From contig NZ_CACSKD010000014.1 in assembly GCF_902706285.1 (NCBI RefSeq), forward strand, positions 98,386-162,385: a stretch of 64,000 bases of DNA, in the 5' to 3' direction. A model generated the notes under the pieces. That model was given only the letters and a program-made list of their open reading frames with translations. It was not told the DNA's origin and did not search any database. The stretch comes from Rhizobium sp. 18055. Lineage in GTDB: Bacteria > Pseudomonadota > Alphaproteobacteria > Rhizobiales > Rhizobiaceae. The translations under genes were made by a program, and so were the position numbers. Shown one piece after another: positions 27,687 through 35,983 of this stretch (position 1 is the first letter of the stretch; each line of letters begins with the position of its first letter).

Positions 27687-27716
27687 ACAGGGAGCGATGA
27701 CGTCATCAGGCCCTGT
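27687..27716 (-). repeat. 30-base near-palindrome in the infB leader
   Basis: ACAGGG-N3-GATGACGTCATC-N3-CCCTGT: a perfect 12-bp core palindrome flanked by matching 6-bp arms, ending a few bases before the infB Shine-Dalgarno sequence. It could be an mRNA hairpin or a DNA operator. Confidence 0.75.
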
Positions 27717-27747
27717 CAATCAAATAGTGTCGATCAATGATCTGGGG

Positions 27748-27763
27748 ACCGGACAAGTCCGGT
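27748..27763 (-). repeat. short perfect inverted repeat after ylxR
   Basis: ACCGGAC-AA-GTCCGGT, eight bases after the ylxR stop codon. There is no T-tract, so it is not a typical terminator. It may be an RNA processing or stability hairpin between ylxR and infB. Confidence 0.6.
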
Positions 27764-27770
27764 GACCGCG

Positions 27771-28460
27771 TCATTGTTTTTGCCGGCCAGCGCCGCCCGC
27801 TGCCCGGGACTGACCGCCATTGCGGTACTGTTCGAGCATCTTTGCGCGCTTCACTACACCTTCACCCGCCTGCCCTGCAAGCACTGCAGCATGGATAAAA
27901 GCGTTCTGACCCATCAGGCCTTCCATTTCGCTCTCCGAGAAGAGGTGGTAGGAAGGTATTTCTTCCTCGGTTTCCATTCCGAGATGCCAGGCCTTGCGGG
28001 CCTGATCGATTTTCCTCACGCCGTCGGCTGCCGCGTCCGTCGCATGAAACACAGCGATGGCAGCGCCACTCCTGATCGCAGCATCCACTTTCGAGGAGCC
28101 GCTGATGAACTGCCCGGCCTTACGGGCCATGTTCATCATCTGCATCAGCTGCTGCATCAGCAGCTTTTCGACGGTCTCGCCGAGATCGGCGGCCGCCTTC
28201 ACATCCGCTTTCAAGGCACGGGCGAAGAGCTTCTTCGCCACTGCCTTGTCGACCATAGCGCGGTCGATCTTCACCCAGCAGCCGCGTCCCGGAAGCTGGC
28301 GCTTCAGATCGGCAACCACCGTCCCATCGGGAGCGGCCACGAAGCGGATCAGCTCATCCGGCGATCCGCTTTCGCGCGTCACGATGCACATGCGACCATT
28401 CTCGTTATATCCCGCAAGATCATCGTCTTCAGGAGAAACGGTAGGCTCACGCGCAGACAT
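27771..28460 (-). CDS. ylxR: YlxR family RNA-binding protein with C-terminal L7Ae-like domain
   Basis: A 229-aa fusion. Residues 1-95 are the YlxR (DUF448) domain with N-G-R-M-C-I-V-T-R and P-G-R-G-C-W-V. Residues about 105-200 look like an L7Ae/L30e-type RNA-binding fold (M-N-M-A-R-K-A-G-Q-F-I-S-G, D-A-A-I-R-S-G-A), which Firmicutes encode as the separate YlxQ gene. The ATG overlaps the nusA stop by one base (TAATG), so it is coupled to nusA. The exact role is unknown; the place between nusA and infB is conserved. Confidence 0.9.
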   Translation of the reverse strand: MSAREPTVSPEDDDLAGYNENGRMCIVTRESGSPDELIRFVAAPDGTVVADLKRQLPGRGCWVKIDRAMVDKAVAKKLFARALKADVKAAADLGETVEKLLMQQLMQMMNMARKAGQFISGSSKVDAAIRSGAAIAVFHATDAAADGVRKIDQARKAWHLGMETEEEIPSYHLFSESEMEGLMGQNAFIHAAVLAGQAGEGVVKRAKMLEQYRNGGQSRAAGGAGRQKQ

Positions 28461-30064
28461 TAAACTTCCTGCTCGGCCTCGGGAGCTTCTTCAGCTTCCG
28501 CTTCCTTCGGGAGGTCTTCCTCGGTGATCCAACCAACCGCGAGGCGGGCCTGGACAACCATCTGTTCGGCTTCGACGCGCGAGACGTCGAACTTGGAGAA
28601 CAGACCTTCGAACTTCTTGGTCTCGCCGTTCTTGCGTTCGCTCCAGCCGACGAGATCGTCAGCGGCGCAACCGGCAAAGTCTTCCATCGTCTTGATGCCG
28701 TCTTCGCCGAGCGCGACCATCATCTGGGCAGTGATGCCCTCGATCTGGCGCAGGTCGTCGGAAACGCCGAGTGCCTTGCGCTTCTCGTCCATCTCGGCTT
28801 CGAGCTTTTCGAGATATTCGCGGGCACGGGTCTGGATTTCCTGGGCCGTGTCTTCGTCGAAACCGTCGATCGAGGCGATTTCGTCGAGTTCGACGTAGGC
28901 CAGTTCCTCGACAGCCGCGAAGCCTTCGGAGGCCAGAACCTGGCCGACCATTTCGTCAACGTCGAGCGAGTCCATGAACAGGTTGGTGCGCTCGTTGAAT
29001 TCCTTCTGGCGGCGCTCGGATTCCTCGGCTTCCGTCATGATGTCGATGTCCCAGCCGGTCAGCTGCGACGCCAGGCGAACGTTCTGACCGCGGCGGCCGA
29101 TGGCCAGCGACAGCTGTTCGTCCGGAACCACGACTTCGATGCGCTCTGCGTCCTCATCGAGAACGACCTTGGCGACTTCAGCCGGCTGCAGGGCATTGAC
29201 GACGAAGGTCGCCGGGTCCTGCGACCATGGAATGATGTCGATCTTTTCGCCCTGAAGCTCGCCGACAACGGCCTGAACGCGCGAACCGCGCATACCGACG
29301 CAGGCGCCGACCGGATCGATCGACGAGTCGTTCGAGATGACGGCGATCTTGGCGCGCGAACCCGGGTCACGGGCAACCGACTTCACCTGGATGATGCCGT
29401 CGTAGATTTCAGGCACTTCCATGGTGAAGAGCTTGACCATGAACTGCGGATGGGTACGCGACAGGAAAATCTGGGGGCCACGCTGTTCGCGACGAACGTC
29501 GTAGACATAGGCGCGGACGCGATCGCCGTAGCGGACGTTTTCGCGCGGGATCATTTCGTCGCGGCGGATGATGCCTTCGCCACGGCCGAGATCGACGATG
29601 ACGTTGCCATATTCGACGCGCTTGACGGTGCCGTTGACGATTTCGCCGACGCGATCCTTGAACTCGTCGAACTGGCGATCACGCTCAGCTTCGCGAACCT
29701 TCTGGACGATCACCTGCTTGGCGGACTGGGCAGCGATACGGCCGAAATCCATCGGCGGAAGCGGGTCGGCGATGAAATCGCCAAGGGCTGCATCCGGGTT
29801 GCGGTCGCGGGCCAGTTCGAGCGGGATCTGGGTCGAATAGTCTTCGGCCAGTTCGACAACTTCGAGCAGACGCTGAAGGCGGATTTCACCGGTCTTCGGG
29901 TTGATGTCTGCGCGGATGTTGGATTCAGTGCCGTAGCGCGAGCGCGCGGCCTTCTGGATCGCATCTGCCATTGCGGCAAGCACGATCTCGCGGTCGATGA
30001 CCTTTTCGCGCGCCACTGCATCTGCGATCTGCAGAAGTTCGAGCCGGTTCGCACTGACTGCCAT
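28460..30064 (-). CDS. nusA: transcription termination/antitermination protein NusA
   Basis: A 534-aa NusA: N-terminal RNA polymerase-binding domain (residues 1-130), S1 domain (about 135-200), two KH domains (about 230-345) and two C-terminal acidic repeats, as in the long proteobacterial form. The tail is strongly acidic (Glu/Ala-rich). It modulates pausing, termination and antitermination. It lies 61 bases after rimP and is coupled to ylxR. Confidence 0.97.
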   Translation of the reverse strand: MAVSANRLELLQIADAVAREKVIDREIVLAAMADAIQKAARSRYGTESNIRADINPKTGEIRLQRLLEVVELAEDYSTQIPLELARDRNPDAALGDFIADPLPPMDFGRIAAQSAKQVIVQKVREAERDRQFDEFKDRVGEIVNGTVKRVEYGNVIVDLGRGEGIIRRDEMIPRENVRYGDRVRAYVYDVRREQRGPQIFLSRTHPQFMVKLFTMEVPEIYDGIIQVKSVARDPGSRAKIAVISNDSSIDPVGACVGMRGSRVQAVVGELQGEKIDIIPWSQDPATFVVNALQPAEVAKVVLDEDAERIEVVVPDEQLSLAIGRRGQNVRLASQLTGWDIDIMTEAEESERRQKEFNERTNLFMDSLDVDEMVGQVLASEGFAAVEELAYVELDEIASIDGFDEDTAQEIQTRAREYLEKLEAEMDEKRKALGVSDDLRQIEGITAQMMVALGEDGIKTMEDFAGCAADDLVGWSERKNGETKKFEGLFSKFDVSRVEAEQMVVQARLAVGWITEEDLPKEAEAEEAPEAEQEV

Positions 30065-30125
30065 GTCTTTTCTCTCCGTCTAGGCGTTCAGGGTTCCCTT
30101 TCCCCGGCGCCACAAGTTGATCGGT

Positions 30126-30731
30126 TTATTCTTCGTCTTCCGCTTCGTTCTGGTTCGCGGCCTCTGCCTTCGCCAGCTTGTCGGCGCGCAGTGCATCACG
30201 GATCAGATCGTCGGTCAGAATGAGTTTCGCGTCGGCAAGTGCCGTGAACGGAATAACGATGGTCTGTTCTTCGCCCTCGGAAACCTGGTCGCGCTCCAGC
30301 GTAAAGCCGTCGGTATCGGTGGCAACGATCTTGCCACGGAAGCGCTTGCGATTGCCGACCATGATCGACGTTTCGCACTTCACAAGGTGTCCCGTCCAGC
30401 GCACGAAATCGGACTTGCGCACCATCGGCCGGTCGATGCCTGGTGAAGACACTTCCAGATGATACTCTTTATCGATCGGATCTTCCACATCGAGCACAGG
30501 AGAAACGGCAACCGAGACCTCTTCGCAGCCTTCGACGTCCATCGTTCCATCGTTGCGCTCGGCCATGATCTGCATGGTGGCGCCGTTCTGGTTGAGCATG
30601 CGCACGCGCACCAGGCGGAAGCCGATATCGACAAGCACTGGCTCGATGATGTCGGCAAGGCGCTGGTCGAGGCCGGTCTCCGTGATCAGCCGCGGCTCAG
30701 GTGTGTTGTCTGCGTTCGTCGTATCCGACAA
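30126..30731 (-). CDS. rimP: ribosome maturation factor RimP
   Basis: A 201-aa RimP with its N-terminal alpha/beta domain and C-terminal SH3-like domain; the V-S-S-P-G-I-D-R-P motif is diagnostic. It is needed for 30S assembly. The start chosen is TTG at 30731, because AGGAG stands seven bases before it and the family homology begins about there. An in-frame ATG at 30758 has no ribosome-binding site. It is the first gene of the nusA-infB block, with a terminator in its leader. Confidence 0.9.
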   Translation of the reverse strand: MSDTTNADNTPEPRLITETGLDQRLADIIEPVLVDIGFRLVRVRMLNQNGATMQIMAERNDGTMDVEGCEEVSVAVSPVLDVEDPIDKEYHLEVSSPGIDRPMVRKSDFVRWTGHLVKCETSIMVGNRKRFRGKIVATDTDGFTLERDQVSEGEEQTIVIPFTALADAKLILTDDLIRDALRADKLAKAEAANQNEAEDEE

Positions 30732-30774
30732 GCGATGGCTCCTAGCAATTTCATGCATTTGGGGTGATCGAGGT

Positions 30775-30806
30775 AATAAAAAAGAGCGGGTCCTTGCGGC
30801 CCACTC
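30775..30806 (-). terminator. intrinsic terminator inside the rimP-nusA leader
   Basis: On the minus strand GAGTGGGCC pairs with GGACCCGCTC (one mismatch and one bulge) around a four-base loop, followed by TTTTTTATT. It lies downstream of the predicted promoter and upstream of rimP. No gene on the minus strand ends here, so it is positioned as an attenuator. Confidence 0.72.
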
Positions 30807-30834
30807 TTCATCAAGACGATCAAGATTTGAGAGC

Positions 30835-30863
30835 CATATAGGCCCGTTTCCGTGAAATTGCAA
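30835..30863 (-). promoter_or_regulatory. probable promoter of rimP-nusA-infB operon
   Basis: On the minus strand TTGCAA (30863-30858), a 17-base spacer and TATATG (30840-30835), a good housekeeping-sigma match. Transcription would start near 30828, about 20 bases before the leader terminator and about 100 before the rimP start. Confidence 0.65.
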
Positions 30864-30967
30864 GCTCCGTCGGCAAGCACGCGAAGGAGGCGGCTGAACT
30901 GTAGCCATGATCGCCATTGGCCTTATATAGCATGACAGCAAAGCGCAGTGCATCGGCGGGAGAGATC

Positions 30968-32599
30968 GTGGCATATACTTCTTCGACATTAGCACCACTC
31001 AGGCACGAGACCTACCGCACCATCTGGTTTGCCAGCATCGCATCGAACTTCGGCGGGTTGATCCAGGCGGTGGGTGCGGCGTGGATGATGACCATGATCA
31101 CCACTTCGGGCGACATGGTGGCGCTGGTGCAGACCTCCACCGCGCTGCCGATCATGCTGTTCTCGCTGGTCTCGGGTGCGCTTGCCGACAGTTTCGACCG
31201 GCGGCGGGTGATGCTCACGGCGCAGTGTTTCATGCTTGTCGTCTCGGCGCTGCTCAGCGTCTTTGCCTATCTGGAGCTGCTGTCGCCGTGGCTGCTGTTG
31301 TTCTTCACCTTCCTGCTCGGCTGCGGCACGGCGCTCAATAATCCGTCGTGGCAGGCGTCGGTCGGCGACATGGTGCCGCGTGCCGATCTGCCGGCGGCGG
31401 TGACGCTGAACAGCGTCGGTTTCAACATCACCCGCAGCGTCGGCCCGGCGCTCGGCGGCATCATCGTGGCAGCGGCAGGGGCGGCGGCCGCCTTCGCCGT
31501 CAATACGCTAAGCTACTTTGCGCTGATCTATGCGCTGATACGCTGGAAGCCGGCCTTCCCGGTCTCGACATTGCCGCGCGAGGCGCTGGGCAGCGCCATC
31601 TTCGCCGGGCTTCGCTATATCTCGATGTCGCCGAACCTGCAGAAGGTGATGTTGCGCGGCCTGATCTTCGGCATCAGCGCCAGCTCGATCCTGGCACTTC
31701 TGCCGATCGTGGCACTGGAACTGGTGGTCGGCGGGCCGCTGACCTACGGCCTGATGCTCGGCTCGTTCGGCATCGGCGCGATTGGCGGCGCCGTTTTGAA
31801 TGCGCGGCTGCGGGAAAAATTCTCCAGCGAGACGATCGTGCGGCTGTCGTTTGCAGGCTTTGCGCTGAGTGCAGCGATTGCCGCGCTTAGCCCCTATTCG
31901 GCGCTGACCTGCGCCGGGCTGGTGATCTCGGGCGGCTGCTGGGTGCTGGCGCTGTCGCTGTTCAACACCATCGTGCAGCTATCGACGCCGCGCTGGGTGG
32001 TCGGCCGGGCGCTGTCGCTCTACCAGACCGTGACCTTCGGCGGCATTGCCGGCGGCAGCTGGATCTGGGGTATCGCCGCCGATCGCTTTGGCGTTGCCAA
32101 TGCGCTGTTGCTGTCGGCGATCGTCATGCTGTTCGGCATCGTCATCGGCCTGAAATTCGCGATGCCGGCCTTCGCCTCGCTCAATCTCGATCCGCTCAAC
32201 CGGTTCACCGAACCGTCGCTCAGCCTCGACATCACGCCACGCAGCGGGCCGGTGGTGATCCAGGTGGATTACGAAATAGACGACAGGGACCTCCCGGAGT
32301 TCATGGCGCTGATGGGCGAGCGCCGCCGGATCCGGATCCGCGACGGCGCCCGCAACTGGGCGCTGATGCGCGACCTGGAGAAGCCGGGGAGCTGGACGGA
32401 GACCTATCATACGCCGACCTGGGTCGAGTATATCCGGCACAACCAGCGACGGACGCAGGTGGACGGCGAGAATACCGATCGGCTGCGGGCCCTGCACCGG
32501 GGCGAGACTGCGCCGCATGTGCACCGGATGATCGAGCGGCAGGCCATTCCGCCGAATGACGACGTGTTCTTCAAGGCGCCGATCGATCTGCATCACTGA
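30968..32599 (+). CDS. MFS transporter, MFS_3/EntS-like, with C-terminal soluble domain
   Basis: A 543-aa protein. Residues 1-410 are a 12-helix major facilitator of the PF05977 (MFS_3) group, with the loop 2-3 motif G-A-L-A-D-S-F-D-R-R-R. Residues about 430-543 form a soluble tail starting V-V-I-Q-V-D-Y-E-I, resembling the antibiotic biosynthesis monooxygenase-like domain often fused to MFS_3 proteins. EntS-type relatives export siderophores or drugs; the substrate here is unknown. The GTG at 30968 (GGGAG seven bases upstream) is preferred to an ATG at 30932 that has no site. Confidence 0.86.
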   Translation: MAYTSSTLAPLRHETYRTIWFASIASNFGGLIQAVGAAWMMTMITTSGDMVALVQTSTALPIMLFSLVSGALADSFDRRRVMLTAQCFMLVVSALLSVFAYLELLSPWLLLFFTFLLGCGTALNNPSWQASVGDMVPRADLPAAVTLNSVGFNITRSVGPALGGIIVAAAGAAAAFAVNTLSYFALIYALIRWKPAFPVSTLPREALGSAIFAGLRYISMSPNLQKVMLRGLIFGISASSILALLPIVALELVVGGPLTYGLMLGSFGIGAIGGAVLNARLREKFSSETIVRLSFAGFALSAAIAALSPYSALTCAGLVISGGCWVLALSLFNTIVQLSTPRWVVGRALSLYQTVTFGGIAGGSWIWGIAADRFGVANALLLSAIVMLFGIVIGLKFAMPAFASLNLDPLNRFTEPSLSLDITPRSGPVVIQVDYEIDDRDLPEFMALMGERRRIRIRDGARNWALMRDLEKPGSWTETYHTPTWVEYIRHNQRRTQVDGENTDRLRALHRGETAPHVHRMIERQAIPPNDDVFFKAPIDLHH

Positions 32600-32621
32600 G
32601 ATCGATCGCAGGTCTCCAAAA

Positions 32622-34049
32622 CTATTTCAGCTTGCCGATCATGTGGGCTTCTGGATAGCAGGTCGGCTTCATGCCGTTCTTTTGCTGCCACTGGCCGATC
32701 GAGCGGCGGGTCTTGTAGCCCGGCAGGCCGTCGGAGCCGCCGACGTCATAGCCCTTTTTCTCCAGCGCCTTCTGCATGGTGGCGACGTCGGAGCGCAGCA
32801 TCTTGCCGACATCGCCCCACGGGCCCTGGAATGAGCCGGAGCCATAGGCGATGCGGTCCGCCAGATTGCCGATGTAGAGGGCGTAGAGGTCGGAGTTGTT
32901 GTATTCCTTGATGGTGTAGAAATTCGGCGTCACCAGGAATTCCGGGCCGTCGCGGCCGGCCGGCACCATCATTATGCCGGTGGCGTTGTTCTCGTCGGAC
33001 GGGAAGGCCTTGCCTGATATCCGATCGATGCCGAGCGAGGCCCAGTGGGCGATCGGCTTGCCGAGATCGGGGCCTTCCTGGGCGCAGGAGACCGCAGCAG
33101 GGATCGTGACCTCGTAACCCCAGCTGCGGTCGCGCTGCCAGCCCTTCTTGACGAGGAAATTGGCGATGGAGGCCAGCGTGTCGGGGACCGAGGTCCAGAT
33201 GTTGCGATGGCCGTCGCCATCAAAATCGACGGCATATTTCAGGTAGCTGGTCGGCATGAACTGCGGCTGGCCGAGAGCGCCCGCCGACGAGCCCTTGAAA
33301 TCGGCGGCGGTGACATCGCCGCCGTCGATGATGTGCAGGCCGGCAATCAGTTCGGTGCGGAACATCTCCTTGCGGGTCGACATGAAGGCCTTGGTGGCCA
33401 GCACCTCGATGCCAGAATTGGGGATCTTGGCGGCGCCAAAGCCGGTCTCGCGACCCCAGATGGCCAGCACGATCGAGCCGGGCACGCCGTAGGTCTTCTC
33501 GATCTTCTTCAGCGTCGAGGCATATTGCGAGGCAAAGCCGCGGCCGGTGACGGCGAGACGCTTCAGGCGATCGTCGTTGAAATACGGCGCCGGCGACGAG
33601 AATTCGGCCTGCGTCTGTTTCTGTTCCTTCGGCTTGGGGAAACCAGGAGGGGCGAGATCGTTGAGCGACCAGTCAAGTTCGACGCCTGCAAAGGCGGCCT
33701 TGAAGGTTTTTTCGGAAATGCCGCTCTTTTGCGCTTCCGGCCAGAGATCGGCCTGTACCCAGCGTTCGAACTGCGCTTCGACGTCGGCCTTGGAGGGGGC
33801 GGCGTGGGCGACAACAGGCAGGCTCGTGAGGGCGATGACAAGAGCTGCGAAGCCCGCGGCGCGCTCCCTCTTCGCCCCGACGGGGAGACGTGCCGAGCAT
33901 AGCGAGGCGATGAGGGGGGCTCTGAGCGCATGCGAAGAACGCCCTGAGTAAAAGCGAAGGGCAATAAGCGTTCTGCCAATCAGCCCCCTCATCCGCCCTT
34001 CGGGCACCTTCTCCCCGGCGGGGAGAAGGGGAAGATTGCGATTGCCCAT
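32622..34049 (-). CDS. lytic murein transglycosylase (MltB family) with N-terminal extension coded by a palindromic repeat
   Basis: A 475-aa SLT_2/MltB-type transglycosylase. The catalytic glutamate is in A-I-W-G-R-E-T-G-F-G, and G-Q-P-Q-F-M-P-T-S-Y follows. The C-terminal 60 residues are a peptidoglycan-binding domain. A Sec signal core (residues about 61-81, ending A-H-A) is visible but comes after some 60 residues coded by a rhizobial palindromic element. There is no ATG, GTG or TTG between the ATG at 33992 and the signal core. The ATG at 34049 has GAGGGA upstream and lies 13 bases after recR. The element seems to have been inserted in frame; export may be altered. Confidence 0.85.
   Translation of the reverse strand: MGNRNLPLLPAGEKVPEGRMRGLIGRTLIALRFYSGRSSHALRAPLIASLCSARLPVGAKRERAAGFAALVIALTSLPVVAHAAPSKADVEAQFERWVQADLWPEAQKSGISEKTFKAAFAGVELDWSLNDLAPPGFPKPKEQKQTQAEFSSPAPYFNDDRLKRLAVTGRGFASQYASTLKKIEKTYGVPGSIVLAIWGRETGFGAAKIPNSGIEVLATKAFMSTRKEMFRTELIAGLHIIDGGDVTAADFKGSSAGALGQPQFMPTSYLKYAVDFDGDGHRNIWTSVPDTLASIANFLVKKGWQRDRSWGYEVTIPAAVSCAQEGPDLGKPIAHWASLGIDRISGKAFPSDENNATGIMMVPAGRDGPEFLVTPNFYTIKEYNNSDLYALYIGNLADRIAYGSGSFQGPWGDVGKMLRSDVATMQKALEKKGYDVGGSDGLPGYKTRRSIGQWQQKNGMKPTCYPEAHMIGKLK
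33862..34030. repeat. mosaic palindromic repeat of rhizobial (RIME-like) type
   Basis: About 170 bases rich in inverted repeats. CCTTCTCCCCG / CGGGGAGAAGG (34007-34029) and GCCCTTCGGGC (33995-34005) are perfect; the far half repeats the theme with CTCTTCGCCCCGACGGGGAG. The ends CCCCCTCATC and GATGAGGGGGG are inverted. The look matches the Rhizobium intergenic mosaic elements, but here the element is inside a coding frame. Confidence 0.75.
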
Positions 34050-34062
34050 GGTCAATTGTCCC

Positions 34063-34668
34063 TCATATTGCCGTTCGCGCCCGGAGCGCTGCCGTCAGCG
34101 TGCCCTCGTCGAGATAATCGAGTTCGCCGCCGACGGGCACGCCATGCGCCAGCCGGGTGATCCTGATATCCAGGCCGGCCAGCTGGTCGGTTATATAGTG
34201 TGCTGTTGTCTGCCCCTCCACGGTGGCATTGACGGCGATGATCAGTTCCTTGATGCCGCCGGCGCTGACGCGCTCGATCAGGCCGCGGATGTTGAGATCA
34301 TCGGGGCCGACGCCATCGAGCGGTGACAGCGTGCCGCCGAGGACGTGGTATGCGGCATTCAGCGCCGCGGCACGTTCCAGCGCCCAGAGATCGGAGACGT
34401 CCTCGACGACGATGATCAGCGACTGGTCGCGGCGGTCGTCGGTGCAGACTGTGCAGGGATCGGAGGTATCGACATTGCCGCAGCGCGAGCAGATCTTGAC
34501 CTTGTCATAGGCCTCGCCCATCGCATTCGACAGCGGCCCAAGCAACTGATCCTTCTTCTTGATCAGGTGCAGGGCGGCACGCCTTGCGGAGCGCGGGCCG
34601 AGACCCGGCACCTTTGCCAGGAGCTGGATCAGTTTTTCGATTTCGGGACCGGTGACTCGCTTTGCCAT
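34063..34668 (-). CDS. recR: recombination mediator protein RecR
   Basis: A 201-aa RecR: helix-hairpin-helix G-L-G-P-R-S-A-R-R at residues 22-30, C4 zinc finger C60/C63/C72/C75, and a Toprim domain from about 80 (V-V-E-D-V-S-D, E-x-E equivalents). It works with RecO and RecF to load RecA at gaps. It is normally adjacent to dnaX-ybaB; here about 2.4 kb of other genes intervene. Confidence 0.96.
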   Translation of the reverse strand: MAKRVTGPEIEKLIQLLAKVPGLGPRSARRAALHLIKKKDQLLGPLSNAMGEAYDKVKICSRCGNVDTSDPCTVCTDDRRDQSLIIVVEDVSDLWALERAAALNAAYHVLGGTLSPLDGVGPDDLNIRGLIERVSAGGIKELIIAVNATVEGQTTAHYITDQLAGLDIRITRLAHGVPVGGELDYLDEGTLTAALRARTAI

Positions 34669-34725
34669 GTGCGGTTATTAGCCCATATGTTACCAAAACG
34701 GAAACAGCCAAGGACGGCCGATCGC

Positions 34726-35343
34726 ATGAAAATCCTCGCCGTCTGCATCGGCAATGCTGAAAAGCTGCCGGGCAAGAGCTACAAGACCGGCATCTACAAA
34801 CACCCGCTGACCGGCAGCGTGCTCGTCGATGCCGAAGGGCTGGTCGGCGACGCGATCTGCAATCGCAAGCACCATGGCGGCGTCGATCAGGCCGTCTATG
34901 TCGAGGGATCGCTTACGCTGGACTGGTGGTCGGCCACACTCGGGCGGACGATCGAACCGGGCACGTTCGGCGAGAACCTGGTGATCGAGGGGCTCGACAA
35001 TACCGAGGTTGCGGTCGGCGATCGGTTGATAGCCGGCGATGTTGTTCTGGAGGTAACCTGCGCGCGCATTCCCTGCGCGACGTTTTCAGCCCGCATGGGC
35101 GATCCGAAATTCGTCAAGCGCTACACGCAGGCCGGACGCCCCGGTCTCTATTGCCGGGTGATCCAGGGTGGCACGGTGACGGCAGGTGAAGCGGTCGCGC
35201 TACAGCGATTTCAAGGTGCGCGGGTGACGATGCCGGAGATGATGGCGACGTTCGGCAAGCGACTGTCGCCGGAGGATCGGGCCCGCTATCTCGCCGCCCC
35301 GATCCACTACAAGCTGCGCGCCGGCCTCAAGGCGCAGGTCTAG
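34726..35343 (+). CDS. MOSC domain-containing protein (YiiM-like)
   Basis: A 205-aa protein with an MOSC beta-barrel. Conserved elements are H-H-G-G-V-D-Q-A-V-Y, G-x-F-G-E-N-L and the putative sulfur-carrying cysteine in R-I-P-C-A-T. E. coli YiiM, a molybdenum-cofactor protein, detoxifies N-hydroxylated bases; the same role is an inference here. The ATG at 34726 has AAGGA upstream. Its stop overlaps that of the convergent hydrolase gene. Confidence 0.88.
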   Translation: MKILAVCIGNAEKLPGKSYKTGIYKHPLTGSVLVDAEGLVGDAICNRKHHGGVDQAVYVEGSLTLDWWSATLGRTIEPGTFGENLVIEGLDNTEVAVGDRLIAGDVVLEVTCARIPCATFSARMGDPKFVKRYTQAGRPGLYCRVIQGGTVTAGEAVALQRFQGARVTMPEMMATFGKRLSPEDRARYLAAPIHYKLRAGLKAQV

Positions 35344-35876
35344 CCGAGGCCTGCCTCGAAGGCTGCAAGCGCCGCCCTGCCCTGCGACCAATCGCCGAGG
35401 CCGCTGCTGCCGTTGAGGTGGCCGTGGGCGCCGATGTCGATGAAGGCGCTGCCCCAGTGATCTGCTAGCGACCGGGCATAGCTGAGCGAGCTGTAAGGAT
35501 CATTGCTGCTTGCGATGATCATGGAGGGAAACGGCAACGCCTGAATAGGTGGATCGGCAAAGCCTGAGGCCTCGGCCGGAAACGCAGGTGAGCTGGGGTC
35601 TGGTGGTGCAACCAGCAATGCGCCTGCGACCACTCGTTCGGTGCGTGCGGACCAATGCGGGACCAGCAGGCAGGACAGGCTGTGGGCGACCAAGAGCGGC
35701 GGCGTTGCCGATTTCTGGACCTCGCGATCAATCGCTTCGATCCAGTCGTCGAGATCCGGCAAGTCCCAGCTCGATGGCGAAAACCGGCGCATGCGGGGCT
35801 CGCGTGCCTCCCATCGCGACTGCCAATGCGCCTCGCCCGAACCACCGATCCCCGGCAGCGTGATGATCTCTCTCAT
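35340..35876 (-). CDS. RBBP9/YdeN family serine hydrolase
   Basis: A 178-aa alpha/beta hydrolase of the compact RBBP9 type. The nucleophile is S66 (V-A-H-S-L-S-C), the acid D125 (S-N-D-P-Y) and the base H152 (G-A-H-G-H-L-N). The N-terminal L-P-G-I-G-G-S-G-E-A-H-W-Q motif is typical. The substrate is unknown. It is divergent from the Lrp-family regulator, about 110 bases away. Confidence 0.87.
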   Translation of the reverse strand: MREIITLPGIGGSGEAHWQSRWEAREPRMRRFSPSSWDLPDLDDWIEAIDREVQKSATPPLLVAHSLSCLLVPHWSARTERVVAGALLVAPPDPSSPAFPAEASGFADPPIQALPFPSMIIASSNDPYSSLSYARSLADHWGSAFIDIGAHGHLNGSSGLGDWSQGRAALAAFEAGLG

Positions 35877-35983
35877 GGCATTTCCCCTGCTGTTGCGTCG
35901 TGCACAGAATTGCGCGAGATCTCAGTCGAGCAACATGGGAATCCATCGGGTAAGTTACCCTGCAACCGATGAATTGAAGGTGC

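Noticed and set aside
24825..27740. A 971-codon plus-strand frame opposite infB.
   Set aside because: Same cause: infB on the minus strand is certain and the antisense translation is Arg/Asp-rich noise.
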